A stretch of DNA of 64,000 nucleotides from Caldicellulosiruptor owensensis OL (GCF_000166335.1 NC_014657.1:2214501-2278500); one strand, 5' to 3'; positions 11,712 through 21,061 are shown, counted from the stretch's first letter. Notes: a model not told the origin generated them from the sequence alone. Numbers and translations: made by a program.

Positions 11712-12470
11712 TTATCTCTCCTGAACAAACTCCGAGGGAGACTTGCCAAAATATTTTTTAAAAGCTCTTGTAAAGTTCTTAGGATTTTTGTAACCAACCA
11801 TTTCACCTATCTCATGAAGCTTGTATATGTGAATTTTCATAAGCTGAAGAGCTTTTCTCATTCTGACTTCCATTAGAAAATCAGAGAAGTTCTTGCCAGT
11901 CTTGCATTTAAAAAGCCGACTAAGATAGTAAGGATTCATATAGACAAGCTTTGCAGCATCCTCAAGTGTGGCCTCTTTATAGTTTCTTCTTATATACTCT
12001 TTCACAGTTTCAATCACACTTTCTGGATTGTCAATAGAAATCAAATCTTGCTTTTTGGTTTCTTCACTGTGAATTTGCGGATCTTTTGACTGCTGGTCAA
12101 GCTCTTTTCTTATTAGCCCAAATATCTCTATAACCTCATCATATGTTGCAGGTTTTGTTATGTAGTACCTCACACCATATTTCATGGCTTTTTGAGCAAA
12201 TTCAAAGTCCTGATAGCCACTTATAAAAACAACCTTTACAGGGATGCTGTTTAAAAACAAAATCCTTGCAAGGTCAATTCCACTCATAACAGGCATTTTA
12301 ATATCGCAAAAGACAACATCAACCTTATTTTGCAAAATATAATCTAAAGCCTGCTTTCCATTTTCAAACAGGCCAACAACATCAAAGCCAAGTTTATCCC
12401 ATGGAAAGCAGGTAAAAAGCCCCTTTCTTATTTCACTTTCATCTTCAACAATAATCATCTTGTAAGACAT
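11712..12470 (-). CDS. Response regulator with AraC DNA-binding domain, YesN family
   Basis: This 252-residue protein has a receiver domain (1-120) with acidic pocket EDE and phospho-acceptor Asp in VVFCDIKMPVMSG, a switch Lys in YYITKPA, and a C-terminal AraC-type helix-turn-helix pair (about 150-250; TLEDAAKLVYMNPYYLSRLFK and IGEMVGYKNPKNFTRAFKKYFG). It is somewhat short for YesN proteins (often above 350 residues) because the linker is only about 30 residues. Its gene is between the permeases and the kinase. It probably activates the operon starting at the solute-binding protein gene. Confidence 0.93.
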   Translation of the reverse strand: MSYKMIIVEDESEIRKGLFTCFPWDKLGFDVVGLFENGKQALDYILQNKVDVVFCDIKMPVMSGIDLARILFLNSIPVKVVFISGYQDFEFAQKAMKYGVRYYITKPATYDEVIEIFGLIRKELDQQSKDPQIHSEETKKQDLISIDNPESVIETVKEYIRRNYKEATLEDAAKLVYMNPYYLSRLFKCKTGKNFSDFLMEVRMRKALQLMKIHIYKLHEIGEMVGYKNPKNFTRAFKKYFGKSPSEFVQER

Positions 12471-12560
12471 AATAGGGTTTGCCCCCTTTTCTGCTCTAAA
12501 CCCCTTATAATTTCAATTATATCATCTTTCAAATATCTTTCACAAAACCAATATCTTACT

Positions 12561-13418
12561 TTAACCTTTTATCCCGCTTGTTGCAATTCCTTCAACAAAA
12601 TATTTTTGAGCTGCAAAGAATATAATAATACACGGAAGCATTGCTATCACAGTCATAGCCATGATTTGGTTCCAAGCAATTGCAGCGGCGCTGTCAACAC
12701 ACATTCTAAGTCCAAGAGCAATTGTGTATTTTTCAACACTGTTGATATATATAAGAGGACCTAAAAAGTCGTTCCATGTCCAGATAAACTGGAAAATTCC
12801 CATTGAAATCATTGCAGTCTTGCAAAGAGGTCCTGTTACGCGCAAAAGTATCTGAAAAGAATTACAGCCATCAATTATAGCTGCTTCTTCTATTTCTCGC
12901 GGAAGACCTCTCATAAACTGTATCATCATGAATACAAAAAAGGGCGTAGATGCAAACATTGATGGAATTATAAAGGGTTTATAACTGTCCACCCAACCAA
13001 ATGCATTGAAAAGTATATATCGTGGAATTAGATTTACAGAATCCGGAAGCATCAGTGTAGAAATAAGAATTACAAAAAATAATTTTTTTAGCGGAAAATT
13101 AAATCTTGCAAAACCATAAGCAACAAGTGTAGAGGATGTTATTGTAAAAAACACAACAGGAACTACAAGAATAAAGTTATTTATAAAAAATCTGCCGAAT
13201 GTATACTGTCCAGTTCCATACCACCCTTTTATAAATGCATTTGTAACAATTTTTTGCGGAATGAGTGACAGCGATTTGAATATTTCATCATTCGATTTAA
13301 ATGCTGCTGATACCACCCACAAAAGTGGATAAATCATAAATATTCCAAAGAGAATTAAAAATGCATATGTCAACAGAAGCGAGATTGTATTTTTTGCTTT
13401 TCTGTTTTGGGAGTACAT
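12561..13418 (-). CDS. Sugar ABC transporter permease, MalG/AraQ type
   Basis: This 285-residue inner-membrane permease has six predicted helices. The EAA loop LPREIEEAAIIDGCNSFQILLRVTGPL contacts the shared ATPase, and the N-terminal NTISLLLTYAFLILFGIFMIYPLLWVVSAAFKSNDEIF is the usual MalG-type opening. The C-terminus KYFVEGIATSGIKG is also family-typical. It is 5 bp downstream of the partner permease. No ATP-binding subunit is encoded here, as is normal for CUT1 systems that use a common MsmK-like ATPase. A 90-bp gap precedes yesN. Confidence 0.93.
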   Translation of the reverse strand: MYSQNRKAKNTISLLLTYAFLILFGIFMIYPLLWVVSAAFKSNDEIFKSLSLIPQKIVTNAFIKGWYGTGQYTFGRFFINNFILVVPVVFFTITSSTLVAYGFARFNFPLKKLFFVILISTLMLPDSVNLIPRYILFNAFGWVDSYKPFIIPSMFASTPFFVFMMIQFMRGLPREIEEAAIIDGCNSFQILLRVTGPLCKTAMISMGIFQFIWTWNDFLGPLIYINSVEKYTIALGLRMCVDSAAAIAWNQIMAMTVIAMLPCIIIFFAAQKYFVEGIATSGIKG

Positions 13419-13423
13419 CTTTC

Positions 13424-14320
13424 TTAGAACCTCCCCTCATCATACTCATAGTATGTCCAATAAGTAGAAGACCTAAAGATAAAGGCTGTAAATATCAAAA
13501 TTATTACAAACTGAACCCAGGAAAGTGCTGCTGCATATCCCATTCTGAAATATTTAAAAGCATTGTCATATATGAGCATACTCAAAAGGTAGGTGGAATT
13601 GACAGGTCCACCACCTGTAATGATATATGGCCCTGTGAACTCCTGGAAAGCATTTATGGTTTGCATTACAAGATTGAAAAACATTATAGGAGAAATCATA
13701 GGAAGAGTGATTTTTGCAAACATTTTTAACCTTGAGGCTCCATCAACCAGAGCTGCCTCATAAAGCTCTGATGGAATCTCCTTTAGCCTTGCCAAAAATA
13801 ACACCATCGATGACCCAAACTGCCACACTGCAAGAAAGCTCACTGAAAATATGGCTATCTTCGGATCTCCAAGCCAGTTTATACCTTCTATCCCGAAAAG
13901 GCTTAAGAACTTGTTCACTATACCTTCTTTCATAAATAAAAATCTCCACAAGATTGAGATTGCAACAGACCCGCCAAAGATAGAAGGAAGGTAATATACT
14001 GTCCTAAAAAGATTTATTCCACTTAATTTCATGTTTAATATTATTGCGACAAAAAGTGCAAATGAAATCTTGAGTGGAACAGTTATTATGACATACTTCA
14101 AAGTATTAAAAAGTGCTTTTGGAAACAGTTCATCTTTTGTGAACATATAAATGAAATTATATAGTCCCACAAACCGGGGTGGTTTCAGCATGCTATAATC
14201 ACAAAATGAATATACAAGCGACATTACAAAAGGATACAATTTGAAAACAAGAAAACCTATGAGCCATGGTAAAACATATAAAAGACCAACCAGATCTTTT
14301 CTTTTCAAACTTGCTGTCAT
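13424..14320 (-). CDS. Sugar ABC transporter permease, MalF/LacF type
   Basis: This 298-residue permease has six helices, the opening DLVGLLYVLPWLIGFLVFKLYPFVMSLVYSF, and the EAA loop IPSELYEAALVDGASRLKMFAKITLPMISP. With the downstream MalG-type protein it forms the CUT1 membrane channel that receives sugar from the upstream-encoded binding protein. The ATG follows AAAGGAGTGACAAGTAA. A stable hairpin (14377-14424) separates it from the binding-protein gene and probably lowers its expression relative to that gene. Confidence 0.93.
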   Translation of the reverse strand: MTASLKRKDLVGLLYVLPWLIGFLVFKLYPFVMSLVYSFCDYSMLKPPRFVGLYNFIYMFTKDELFPKALFNTLKYVIITVPLKISFALFVAIILNMKLSGINLFRTVYYLPSIFGGSVAISILWRFLFMKEGIVNKFLSLFGIEGINWLGDPKIAIFSVSFLAVWQFGSSMVLFLARLKEIPSELYEAALVDGASRLKMFAKITLPMISPIMFFNLVMQTINAFQEFTGPYIITGGGPVNSTYLLSMLIYDNAFKYFRMGYAAALSWVQFVIILIFTAFIFRSSTYWTYYEYDEGRF

Positions 14321-14376
14321 TTACTTGTCACTCCTTTTTTAAAGAAATTAAGGATGTCAAAAACTTGAACAAAAAA

Positions 14377-14424
14377 GGGCTGCCAACCTCAAAAGCGGGA
14401 GGGCTTTTGCCTCTTTGACAGCCC
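14377..14424 (-). terminator. Long hairpin between binding-protein and permease genes (attenuating terminator)
   Basis: Read on the minus strand, outer arms GGGCTGTCAA / TTGGCAGCCC enclose an inner perfect hairpin CAAAAGC / GCTTTTG and are followed by TTTTTTG. A partial terminator or mRNA-stabilising hairpin after the binding-protein gene is a common way to make more binding protein than permease. The strength here is inferred from structure only. Confidence 0.75.
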
Positions 14425-14443
14425 AAATAAGCCAATTGCTTTT

Positions 14444-15760
14444 TTATCGGGATTGTAATCTTTTTATCTCATTTAATTTTTGTTTATACAATGCCATAAG
14501 CTTGTCAGCTGCCTGAACTGGTGTTAGTTGGTTGTAGGCAAGCTGTTGAATTACGTCTGTTGCTATTTTTTCGAGTTCTTGGTTTTGAGAAAGTGCATTT
14601 TCAGGTGGCGCTGCTCTTTTTAGAGCTTCTGATGTGATCTGAGTTATTACCGGATCTAAAGCATTTGCTTTTTCAAGCGCATCTCTTGCAGTTGAACTTG
14701 CAGGAACACCTCTGACATCTTTCAATATCAATGCTGCTTGTTTATCATTCAAAAACCAATTGATAAACTTAGCTGCTTCTTTAGCATTCTTAGACAATTT
14801 ATTAACAGCTAACAGCTGCGAGGGTCTCACAGTTACAGCAGTACTTTTTGCATTCTTCATTATTGGTATCATTGTCATTGAAAGGCTTGGTACATTCGCT
14901 TTGTTGGCTGCAAATGTTGAAGTCCAGTTCCAAAGCATACCAAGCTCACCTTTTAACCATTTTGGGTTTTGCTCAGGTTTTCCCTGAAATGGTGCACTCT
15001 CTGAAAATGGTTGAATAGCACCTACTTTAAATAGTTTATCAATATAAGTGAACACTTCGATTAGTGTTTTCCTATCAAACCCCATAGTGTAATCATCATT
15101 TATCCATTTCCCGCCTTTCTTCTGAAGCACATATGTCTTTAAAAGATAATAACAAACTGTTGCATCAAAGTTTAAAAGATAATAATTTTTATCTTTTTTA
15201 TGAATCTTTTCAGCTGTTGTTAAAATATCTTCCCATGTCCATGTTTTGTTCTCTGGAATACCAAATTTCTTAAAGAAATCTTTGTTGTAGTGAATAGCTG
15301 AAGCATTTACACCTGTTGGAAGTCCTATAAGTTTTCCATTTGAATAGCACCAATCCCTTAAAAACTTCTCTTCAAATGGTTTTAAATTTACCTCTCTAAA
15401 AGTCTTAAGGTCTGCAAAGAAATCCCCCTGTGCTGATAGCTCTCCTATCCAAGTAACATCAATCTGGATGATATCTGGGGCTGTTCTTCCCACAAGCTGG
15501 GTAATGAGTTTTTGCATATACCCTTCAATTCCACCATATTCTGCGTTGATTCTTACATTGGGATATTTCTTCATATATGCTTGAATTGCTGACAAAGTTG
15601 CTTTGTGTCTTGCTTCGCCACCCCACCACATGAATCTTAGTGTTACCTTGTTTGACGCTGCTTTGACTTTATCAGACCCTGCGAGTGAAAAGGCTAAGAT
15701 GAGTGACATAGTAAAAAATGCTAATACAAGAGTTGCAATTAACCTTTTACTTTTAATCAA
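14444..15760 (-). CDS. Extracellular sugar-binding protein of CUT1 ABC transporter
   Basis: This 438-residue family 1 solute-binding protein (SBP_bac_1) has an N-terminal export signal (about 5-32, basic KSKR then hydrophobic core, ending KVKAAS). The mature part shows VTLRFMWWGGEARHKATLSAIQAYMKKYPNVRINAEYGG and DIIQIDVTWIGELSAQG, classic for this fold. There is no lipobox Cys, so it looks secreted or signal-anchored rather than a lipoprotein, which is unusual for a monoderm binding protein. The start is a TTG after GGGAGGAAGTCAAA. It heads the operon with two permeases, YesN, YesM and GH43. The ligand is not determinable, but the operon suggests arabino- or galacto-oligosaccharides. Confidence 0.9.
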   Translation of the reverse strand: MIKSKRLIATLVLAFFTMSLILAFSLAGSDKVKAASNKVTLRFMWWGGEARHKATLSAIQAYMKKYPNVRINAEYGGIEGYMQKLITQLVGRTAPDIIQIDVTWIGELSAQGDFFADLKTFREVNLKPFEEKFLRDWCYSNGKLIGLPTGVNASAIHYNKDFFKKFGIPENKTWTWEDILTTAEKIHKKDKNYYLLNFDATVCYYLLKTYVLQKKGGKWINDDYTMGFDRKTLIEVFTYIDKLFKVGAIQPFSESAPFQGKPEQNPKWLKGELGMLWNWTSTFAANKANVPSLSMTMIPIMKNAKSTAVTVRPSQLLAVNKLSKNAKEAAKFINWFLNDKQAALILKDVRGVPASSTARDALEKANALDPVITQITSEALKRAAPPENALSQNQELEKIATDVIQQLAYNQLTPVQAADKLMALYKQKLNEIKRLQSR

Positions 15761-15804
15761 TTTGACTTCCTCCCTTCAATGTTTGTTTTGTTTTAATAGA
15801 TTTG

Positions 15805-15833
15805 ATTGTGCGATTTTATAATAACATGGTCAA
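15805..15833 (-). promoter_or_regulatory. Candidate promoter of the sugar ABC/YesMN operon
   Basis: On the minus strand TTGACC (15833-15828), 17 bp, then CACAAT (15810-15805) lies about 45 bp before the TTG start. A weak -10 box would fit an operon needing activation by YesN. Confidence 0.4.
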
Positions 15834-16134
15834 ATATATTTAAAAAGGCCCTTTACTTTACAATAGGTATCATAAAATTACTTCTTTATTTTGTTTATAT
15901 AATATAAAAATGGGATGTCCGTTTGCTTGTTATTACTAAATGAACATCCCTTTTATTCTTGAAAATATTTTATTATTGATTCTAGTGTAAAAACTCAATT
16001 TTAGAATCTGCTTTTCTGTACTTTGAAAATTTATTCAGGTAAATTGTGGTAATTTATGCCTATGATAACAAAAATCCAGTCTAAAATCTGCCAAGAAAAA
16101 CTTATGTATTATCTTTATAATACGTTACCACCAT
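15834..16134. other. AT-rich intergenic DNA between the ABC operon and the IS transposase
   Basis: No gene is visible. The stretch holds the hairpin GGGATGT (15912-15918) / ACATCCC (15944-15950). Read on the minus strand it is followed by ATTTTTA, so it may terminate transposase transcription. Its left arm may also be the left end of the insertion sequence. Confidence 0.5.
15912..15950 (-). terminator. Hairpin downstream of the IS1182-type transposase
   Basis: The arms GGGATGTtc / ggACATCCC are 7 bp plus a partial extension. The T-rich stretch following it in the minus direction makes it a candidate rho-independent terminator. Confidence 0.55.
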
Positions 16135-17769
16135 TTATTGTATCAATACAGGCACACTTCCCCCCTGGCTCTCTGCAATAGCTTTTTTAACTCGCTCCAA
16201 CATGTATCTCGCAAAACCCTCAAAGTTCTGGGCCAATACCTTTAAACCTGCGTTTACTCTACATTTTACAAGTCCCCTTACTCGAAGCTTCGAAAGACCA
16301 TGACCCCTCTTCAAGGCTGAATTAGTACCTTCTATTGCTGCTCTTTTGCTCTTGTGCCCCTCACACTTACATTCTATCTTTTCCCGTTGTTTGGCTGCTT
16401 CTATCGATTTTAGATTTACCCTCACCACATAATCTTTTTTCTGCTCTTTGCAATAACATTGATTTTTTAATTCACAATTTGCACAGGCTTCTCTTGGAAA
16501 ATGGGCTACCGTCTGCCACTTCTTAACACCGGCATGGATGGGTATTATTCCCCCTGGGCATCTTTTTATCACTTCCGTCTCTTCATCTATTTCATATCCG
16601 GTCACTGATATCCTAACAGGCTTCCTGCCGTTTAAACCAGTAAAATGAAGTTCTACACAGTTCTCTTTTGCAATTTGTACTACTTCTTTGGAGTAATAAC
16701 CACCGTCTACATAGACTTCTTGACATTTTGTATTCTGTTTTACAATAGGTAGTCTCTCTTTTAAAAGCTCTACATCACCTTTTATGTTCTTTTCTACCGT
16801 ATAGTCTGTTATGAGCTGGAAGGGATTTTCTTTTGCACAGGTTTCGCTAAGGTTTAAAACATATCCGCTTTCAGCTTTGTTCCCTTTCTTGCGATAAGTA
16901 GCATCCTCATCGTATGCTGACTGAAGTGAATCGCTGGGTATGCTTTTGCTATCTTTGGCTTTGAGCTTCTTGGTTTCTTCATCGTAGTACGCCTGTTCTG
17001 ACAAAAATCTTTCAAGGATTCTATACGCATCGGAGTTTTTTAGTTCAGAAATGTTTTCAATTGTTTCTTTTGTTTCTTGGCAAAGATTCAAGAGTATTTC
17101 GAGCTTGCTTTCGCCTTCCGAAGGCTTGGTTTTGTGTATCACTTCTGTCCTAAATTCAGGGTTGAAAACTTTTTTTAGGTTCTCTGAAAGTTTGTCTTCA
17201 GGAATGGATTTTACTGCCCTGTAAAGTACATCAAAGGCAAGGGCAACTCTTCCTGCTTTTTTGATGTTTGACATGAACATGGTGGAGTCTATTCGCTGTT
17301 TTTTCATGCATATACCTGCTTCTTTGGTAAAAATCATGGTAAGATTTAAAAACTGCCCAAATATTAAGTCTTCTTGTTCAGGATGTTTTATGAGGTATTG
17401 GTATATCCTTGTTCTAAAGTCATACAAGTTTTTTTCTGAAAGGTTCATACCTCCCAATGTTCTTATTCCTACAGCATAATTTATCAGGTAATTGAAGTTG
17501 AAGTTTTCGATAAGTTCATCATCAGAGTAGTTTTTAAGGTGTTTTATGTATTCCAAGGAAAGAAGTATGTTAACCGGCAAGTTGGCCCTTCCTGTATCAC
17601 TGTATAAAACTGAAAAGTGTTTTTCATCAATGTTGCAGAACACGTATTTATAAAATATGGGTGCCCATGATTTTTCAAGTTTAGTCTTTATCCTTGAATC
17701 CATGAAGTTAACACTTTCAAATAATGATTGTTGGAGATGGTCGTTGTTTTCTCTAAACAAGTGCAACAT
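16135..17769 (-). CDS. IS1182 family transposase, intact
   Basis: This 544-residue transposase has an N-terminal DUF772-type domain (about 45-130; LPVNILLSLEYIKHLKNYSDDELIENFNFNYLINYAVG) and a DDE catalytic domain. The first Asp is likely in IDSTMFMSN and the second in QEVYVDGGYYSKEVVQ. The Glu is in KRAAIEGTNSALKRGHGLSKLRVRG. A Cys-rich insert (CANCELKNQCYC) precedes the last block and is common in IS1182. There are no stops or frameshifts, so it may be active. The start codon lies inside the candidate terminal repeat, with a GGAG about 18 bp upstream. Confidence 0.9.
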   Translation of the reverse strand: MLHLFRENNDHLQQSLFESVNFMDSRIKTKLEKSWAPIFYKYVFCNIDEKHFSVLYSDTGRANLPVNILLSLEYIKHLKNYSDDELIENFNFNYLINYAVGIRTLGGMNLSEKNLYDFRTRIYQYLIKHPEQEDLIFGQFLNLTMIFTKEAGICMKKQRIDSTMFMSNIKKAGRVALAFDVLYRAVKSIPEDKLSENLKKVFNPEFRTEVIHKTKPSEGESKLEILLNLCQETKETIENISELKNSDAYRILERFLSEQAYYDEETKKLKAKDSKSIPSDSLQSAYDEDATYRKKGNKAESGYVLNLSETCAKENPFQLITDYTVEKNIKGDVELLKERLPIVKQNTKCQEVYVDGGYYSKEVVQIAKENCVELHFTGLNGRKPVRISVTGYEIDEETEVIKRCPGGIIPIHAGVKKWQTVAHFPREACANCELKNQCYCKEQKKDYVVRVNLKSIEAAKQREKIECKCEGHKSKRAAIEGTNSALKRGHGLSKLRVRGLVKCRVNAGLKVLAQNFEGFARYMLERVKKAIAESQGGSVPVLIQ

Positions 17770-17827
17770 CCCATTTGTTGTAATTTTTGCTCCTTTGATT
17801 CTAACATAATTTTATATTTATACTTCT

Positions 17828-19393
17828 TTATAAAGAAAAAAGGCTTTTTACACCAGAATCATCAAATATAAAATAATCGAATTCAGCAAAATCTTTTTCA
17901 AAAACTTTTCCTTCAACATCCCTGTTTACACAAAACAGACCAACCTTAGAACCTGTCCATATATCTTCTTTAGGAACAAATTCAATTCCGAATTTAAAAA
18001 ATTCTGTCCCGCCAAAACTGTATAAAAACTTACTATTAGCACATTTTCTCATTCTAAGCTTCAAATATATTTCATTTTGGTTTATTTTCTCGCTTGCAGT
18101 AATTTTTTCATAAACCTTATTGCCTGAAACTTCACCTAAAATTTGTATAAGGTAGTTACCATCCTCTCTTTTTTCAATTCCTATCGCCGAATATGTGTAC
18201 CCACTTACAATAAGTCCTGAAAAACTTCCTTTCGTATTGAAATTCACTTTCATCTTTGTTACAACTTCAAACTCTTCTGCCGGTATCTTTTGAAGTAGTA
18301 GATTTGGCATATAAAACATGCTTCTCTTTTGCTGTAAATTCTTAGCGCAAACAGCAAAAAGTTTTAAGACGCTCCTTTGGGTATCAATACTATACCATTC
18401 ATCTTTCGGGTTTGCATGCCACTGCCATGCCAACGACAGTTCCTCTTTATCAAAATGATCTGAACATTCTATATAAAAATGGCAACTTCCTTCCTCAGTT
18501 GAAGGTTTTCTGTACTCTAAAACTGGTTCCCCAATCCCATCTTGATTCTGATCTACCCCTATTATACACCAATCATCCTCAAACCAAGTCATAGGTTGAA
18601 GATGTACAATTCTCCCGTATGGACCCTTCTGCTGAAAATGTACAAACCAATGCTCGCCTTTTTCAGTCTCAACCCACGCACCCTGGTGCGGACCATTTAT
18701 TGATGTATTTCCCTGGTGCATCACTATCTTTTCTTCATAAGGTCCATAAATGTCTTTAGACCTTAAAACAGTTTGCCATCCATTTTTTACACCACCTGCC
18801 GGCGCAAATATGTAATAGTAACCGTTTCTCTTGTAAAGTTTTGGACCTTCTATTGTCGGCTGAGTAACTGACCCGTCAAATACTATCCTGCCTTCATCCA
18901 AAACACTTAGTCCATCTTCTGACAACCTCGATATACAGAGCTTACTGTTAAATCCCACTCTGCTTTTCGCAAATGCATTAACAAGATACGCTTTGCCATC
19001 ATCATCCCAGAAAGGACATGGATCTATCCATCCTTTTGCTCTTTTTACCAGCACTATATCTGACCACTTTCCAAATGGATCATCCGTATAGCAACAGAAT
19101 ATTCCATCATCTGGCATACTAAAATATATGTAAAACCTGCCATTGTGATATCTTATTGCTGGTGCCCATATACCCTTTCCAATCTGAGGTGTGTCATATT
19201 CAGGAGAGGGAAGTTTTTTCACTGCATAATTTACAAGTCTCCAATGAACAAGATCTTTTGAGTGTAAAATAGGAAGCCCTGGAACACAGTTAAAACTTGA
19301 GGCAACTAAAAAATAATTATTCCCTACCCTTATTACATCCGGATCCGAATAATCTGCATGAATTATTGGATTTTTATATGTCTCTATTTCCAT
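17828..19393 (-). CDS. GH43 beta-xylosidase/arabinofuranosidase with C-terminal beta-sandwich
   Basis: This enzyme of about 521 residues combines an N-terminal five-bladed propeller (1-310) with a C-terminal beta-sandwich of the GH43_C2 type (about 325-520). Catalytic candidates are Asp in IIHADYSDPDVIR (base), Asp in GWIDPCPFWDDDG and Glu in TIEGPKLYKRNGYYYIFAPAGG (acid). It has no signal peptide, so it cleaves imported oligosaccharides. An in-frame TTG 21 bp upstream exists, but it overlaps the ribosome binding site GGGGAGGCG that serves the ATG at 19393. It probably forms a unit with the upstream binding protein gene (85 bp gap). The downstream neighbour is an insertion sequence. Confidence 0.88.
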   Translation of the reverse strand: MEIETYKNPIIHADYSDPDVIRVGNNYFLVASSFNCVPGLPILHSKDLVHWRLVNYAVKKLPSPEYDTPQIGKGIWAPAIRYHNGRFYIYFSMPDDGIFCCYTDDPFGKWSDIVLVKRAKGWIDPCPFWDDDGKAYLVNAFAKSRVGFNSKLCISRLSEDGLSVLDEGRIVFDGSVTQPTIEGPKLYKRNGYYYIFAPAGGVKNGWQTVLRSKDIYGPYEEKIVMHQGNTSINGPHQGAWVETEKGEHWFVHFQQKGPYGRIVHLQPMTWFEDDWCIIGVDQNQDGIGEPVLEYRKPSTEEGSCHFYIECSDHFDKEELSLAWQWHANPKDEWYSIDTQRSVLKLFAVCAKNLQQKRSMFYMPNLLLQKIPAEEFEVVTKMKVNFNTKGSFSGLIVSGYTYSAIGIEKREDGNYLIQILGEVSGNKVYEKITASEKINQNEIYLKLRMRKCANSKFLYSFGGTEFFKFGIEFVPKEDIWTGSKVGLFCVNRDVEGKVFEKDFAEFDYFIFDDSGVKSLFSL

Positions 19394-19477
19394 TAATAAT
19401 TTTCGCCTCCCCAAAGATAATTTAATTATAAGGAGACTTCAGGATTTTTCATCCCAAAGTCTCCTCTTTGCAGATAT

Positions 19478-21061
19478 CTATTGCTTTATATACCTGTCAT
19501 AAGCATTTTGATAGATCTTTATTGCTTCATCTATTTTCATTCTCTTCAATGTCTTTACAAATGCATCATAGTTTGAATATTTTCCTGTCATCATCTTTAA
19601 AAACATTTCATCGTAGAATGTATTAACTGCATTCATAATATTAGCTAATTTGCTTGCCTCCTCCGGTGTAAAGAATAATGATAAAGGTGGCAATGCAATT
19701 TCATTTGTGACTTTCGACCAATTTTTTGATGCTTCTTTTTGCTGTGGAAGCATAAATGAAATTTGCAAACTATATTCTCTTGATTGAATGTAAGCACCTA
19801 ATATCGGTACATATTTACCTAACGCTTCTTTTGGCCCTAATTTAGGATTATTTAAAATCTCGTCAGTGTATATAGGTCTTCCATCCTTTATAACATAAGA
19901 TTTCCCTTTCACTCCAAAATTCATTACTTCATATCCTTCTTTGCTAAACGCCCAGTCCAAAACTTTGCATGCTGCTTGTATATTCTTGCAATTAGTTGAA
20001 ATCGCAGCTCCTCTTCCTGTAAATGGATATTCGTTTTGCCCAATTTTTACTTTTTCACCCTTTTTCAATGATGGATATTGCACACCTATCAAGTCAAATG
20101 ATGTACCTTTCTTTACTGTTAAATAAGTTCCCATTTGTCCACCAATTAAGCCAAGCCACGAACCTATTTTATCTTGAAGAACGTTTGCTTCTATCACTTT
20201 TCGATCCATGGTAATGACATCTGGATCTATCAAGCCTTCTTTCCACCACTTTGCAAGTGTACTCATAAAACTCTTAAATTGAGGTTCTAAAGGACCAAAT
20301 TTAACCTTGCCATTTACTTGGAAAAAGTCAGTTTTAATTCCCCATGCTCCTACCAAGAAACTACAATAATCAAATGCAGCCCTTGGATTTGAAGCGCCTC
20401 TTAAAATAGAAAATGGTCTTTCATCTGCTTGTCCATTCCCATTTGGATCTTTTGTTTTAAATGCTTTCAGCATCTTGTACCAGTCATCCACTGTCTCTGG
20501 AGGATTTATCTTTAACTTTTCAAGCCAATCTTTTCTAATCTGAGGACCATAGTAAGCATCAATTGGTAATTCTTTTAACGATGGAAAACAATAATAGTCT
20601 CCATTAACTGTTAGTATCATCTTTCTTATATCAGGATTTTTCTTTAAAAGATTGTTAAGATTCGGAGCATACTTAGGAATATAATTATTAAGAGGTATAA
20701 TTACCTTATCTAACAACGCTTTTTGAGGCCCGCCTGGATAACCATTCCAGCCCCATTCTATTATATCTGTCATCTGTCTTGAAGCTATCATAAGATTAAA
20801 CTGGTCGTTTGCTGCTGAACTGCTCAGAGGTGGGTGTTTAAATACAATCTTGATACCTGTTTTCTTTTGAAGTATTTGATATGCCGGCAGTTCATTATAA
20901 CTTTTATAATGCAGCGCTTGTTCTGCACCCATAGGTACCCAATAGGTAAGTGTAACTTTGTTTGCAGCCTCTACTTTGGGAAAATTAAAAAAAAGTCCCA
21001 AAGAAATTATTAAAAAGATAGTTGTAAATAACAAAATAACTACATTTTTACACTTTTTCAT
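19478..21061 (-). CDS. Extracellular solute-binding protein, LplA/LipO-like, without cognate permeases
   Basis: This 527-residue family 1 binding protein has an N-terminal export signal (about 6-32, ending KVEAAN) without a lipobox Cys. The segments TLTYWVPMGAEQALHYKSYNELPAYQILQKKTGIKIVFKHPP and DIIEWGWNGYPGGPQKALLDKVIIPLNNYIPKYAPN are typical of the large (above 500 residue) binding proteins that accompany LplB/YtcP permeases. The start follows GAGGAGGAGAAA. Such genes are normally next to two permease genes, but here the following gene is a GH43 and then an insertion sequence. It may use permeases elsewhere, or they may have been lost. Confidence 0.88.
   Translation of the reverse strand: MKKCKNVVILLFTTIFLIISLGLFFNFPKVEAANKVTLTYWVPMGAEQALHYKSYNELPAYQILQKKTGIKIVFKHPPLSSSAANDQFNLMIASRQMTDIIEWGWNGYPGGPQKALLDKVIIPLNNYIPKYAPNLNNLLKKNPDIRKMILTVNGDYYCFPSLKELPIDAYYGPQIRKDWLEKLKINPPETVDDWYKMLKAFKTKDPNGNGQADERPFSILRGASNPRAAFDYCSFLVGAWGIKTDFFQVNGKVKFGPLEPQFKSFMSTLAKWWKEGLIDPDVITMDRKVIEANVLQDKIGSWLGLIGGQMGTYLTVKKGTSFDLIGVQYPSLKKGEKVKIGQNEYPFTGRGAAISTNCKNIQAACKVLDWAFSKEGYEVMNFGVKGKSYVIKDGRPIYTDEILNNPKLGPKEALGKYVPILGAYIQSREYSLQISFMLPQQKEASKNWSKVTNEIALPPLSLFFTPEEASKLANIMNAVNTFYDEMFLKMMTGKYSNYDAFVKTLKRMKIDEAIKIYQNAYDRYIKQ

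Larger units (their letters stand above)
15907..17778 (-). mobile_element. IS1182-type insertion sequence, boundaries tentative
   Basis: The body is one intact transposase gene. The candidate ends share AAATGGGATGT: left end beginning about 15907, and right end read inward on the minus strand from about 17778, just before and into the transposase start. The repeat is short and imperfect and I see no clear target duplication, so the limits are provisional. The neighbouring GH43 gene is intact and ends 59 bp away. Confidence 0.55.
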
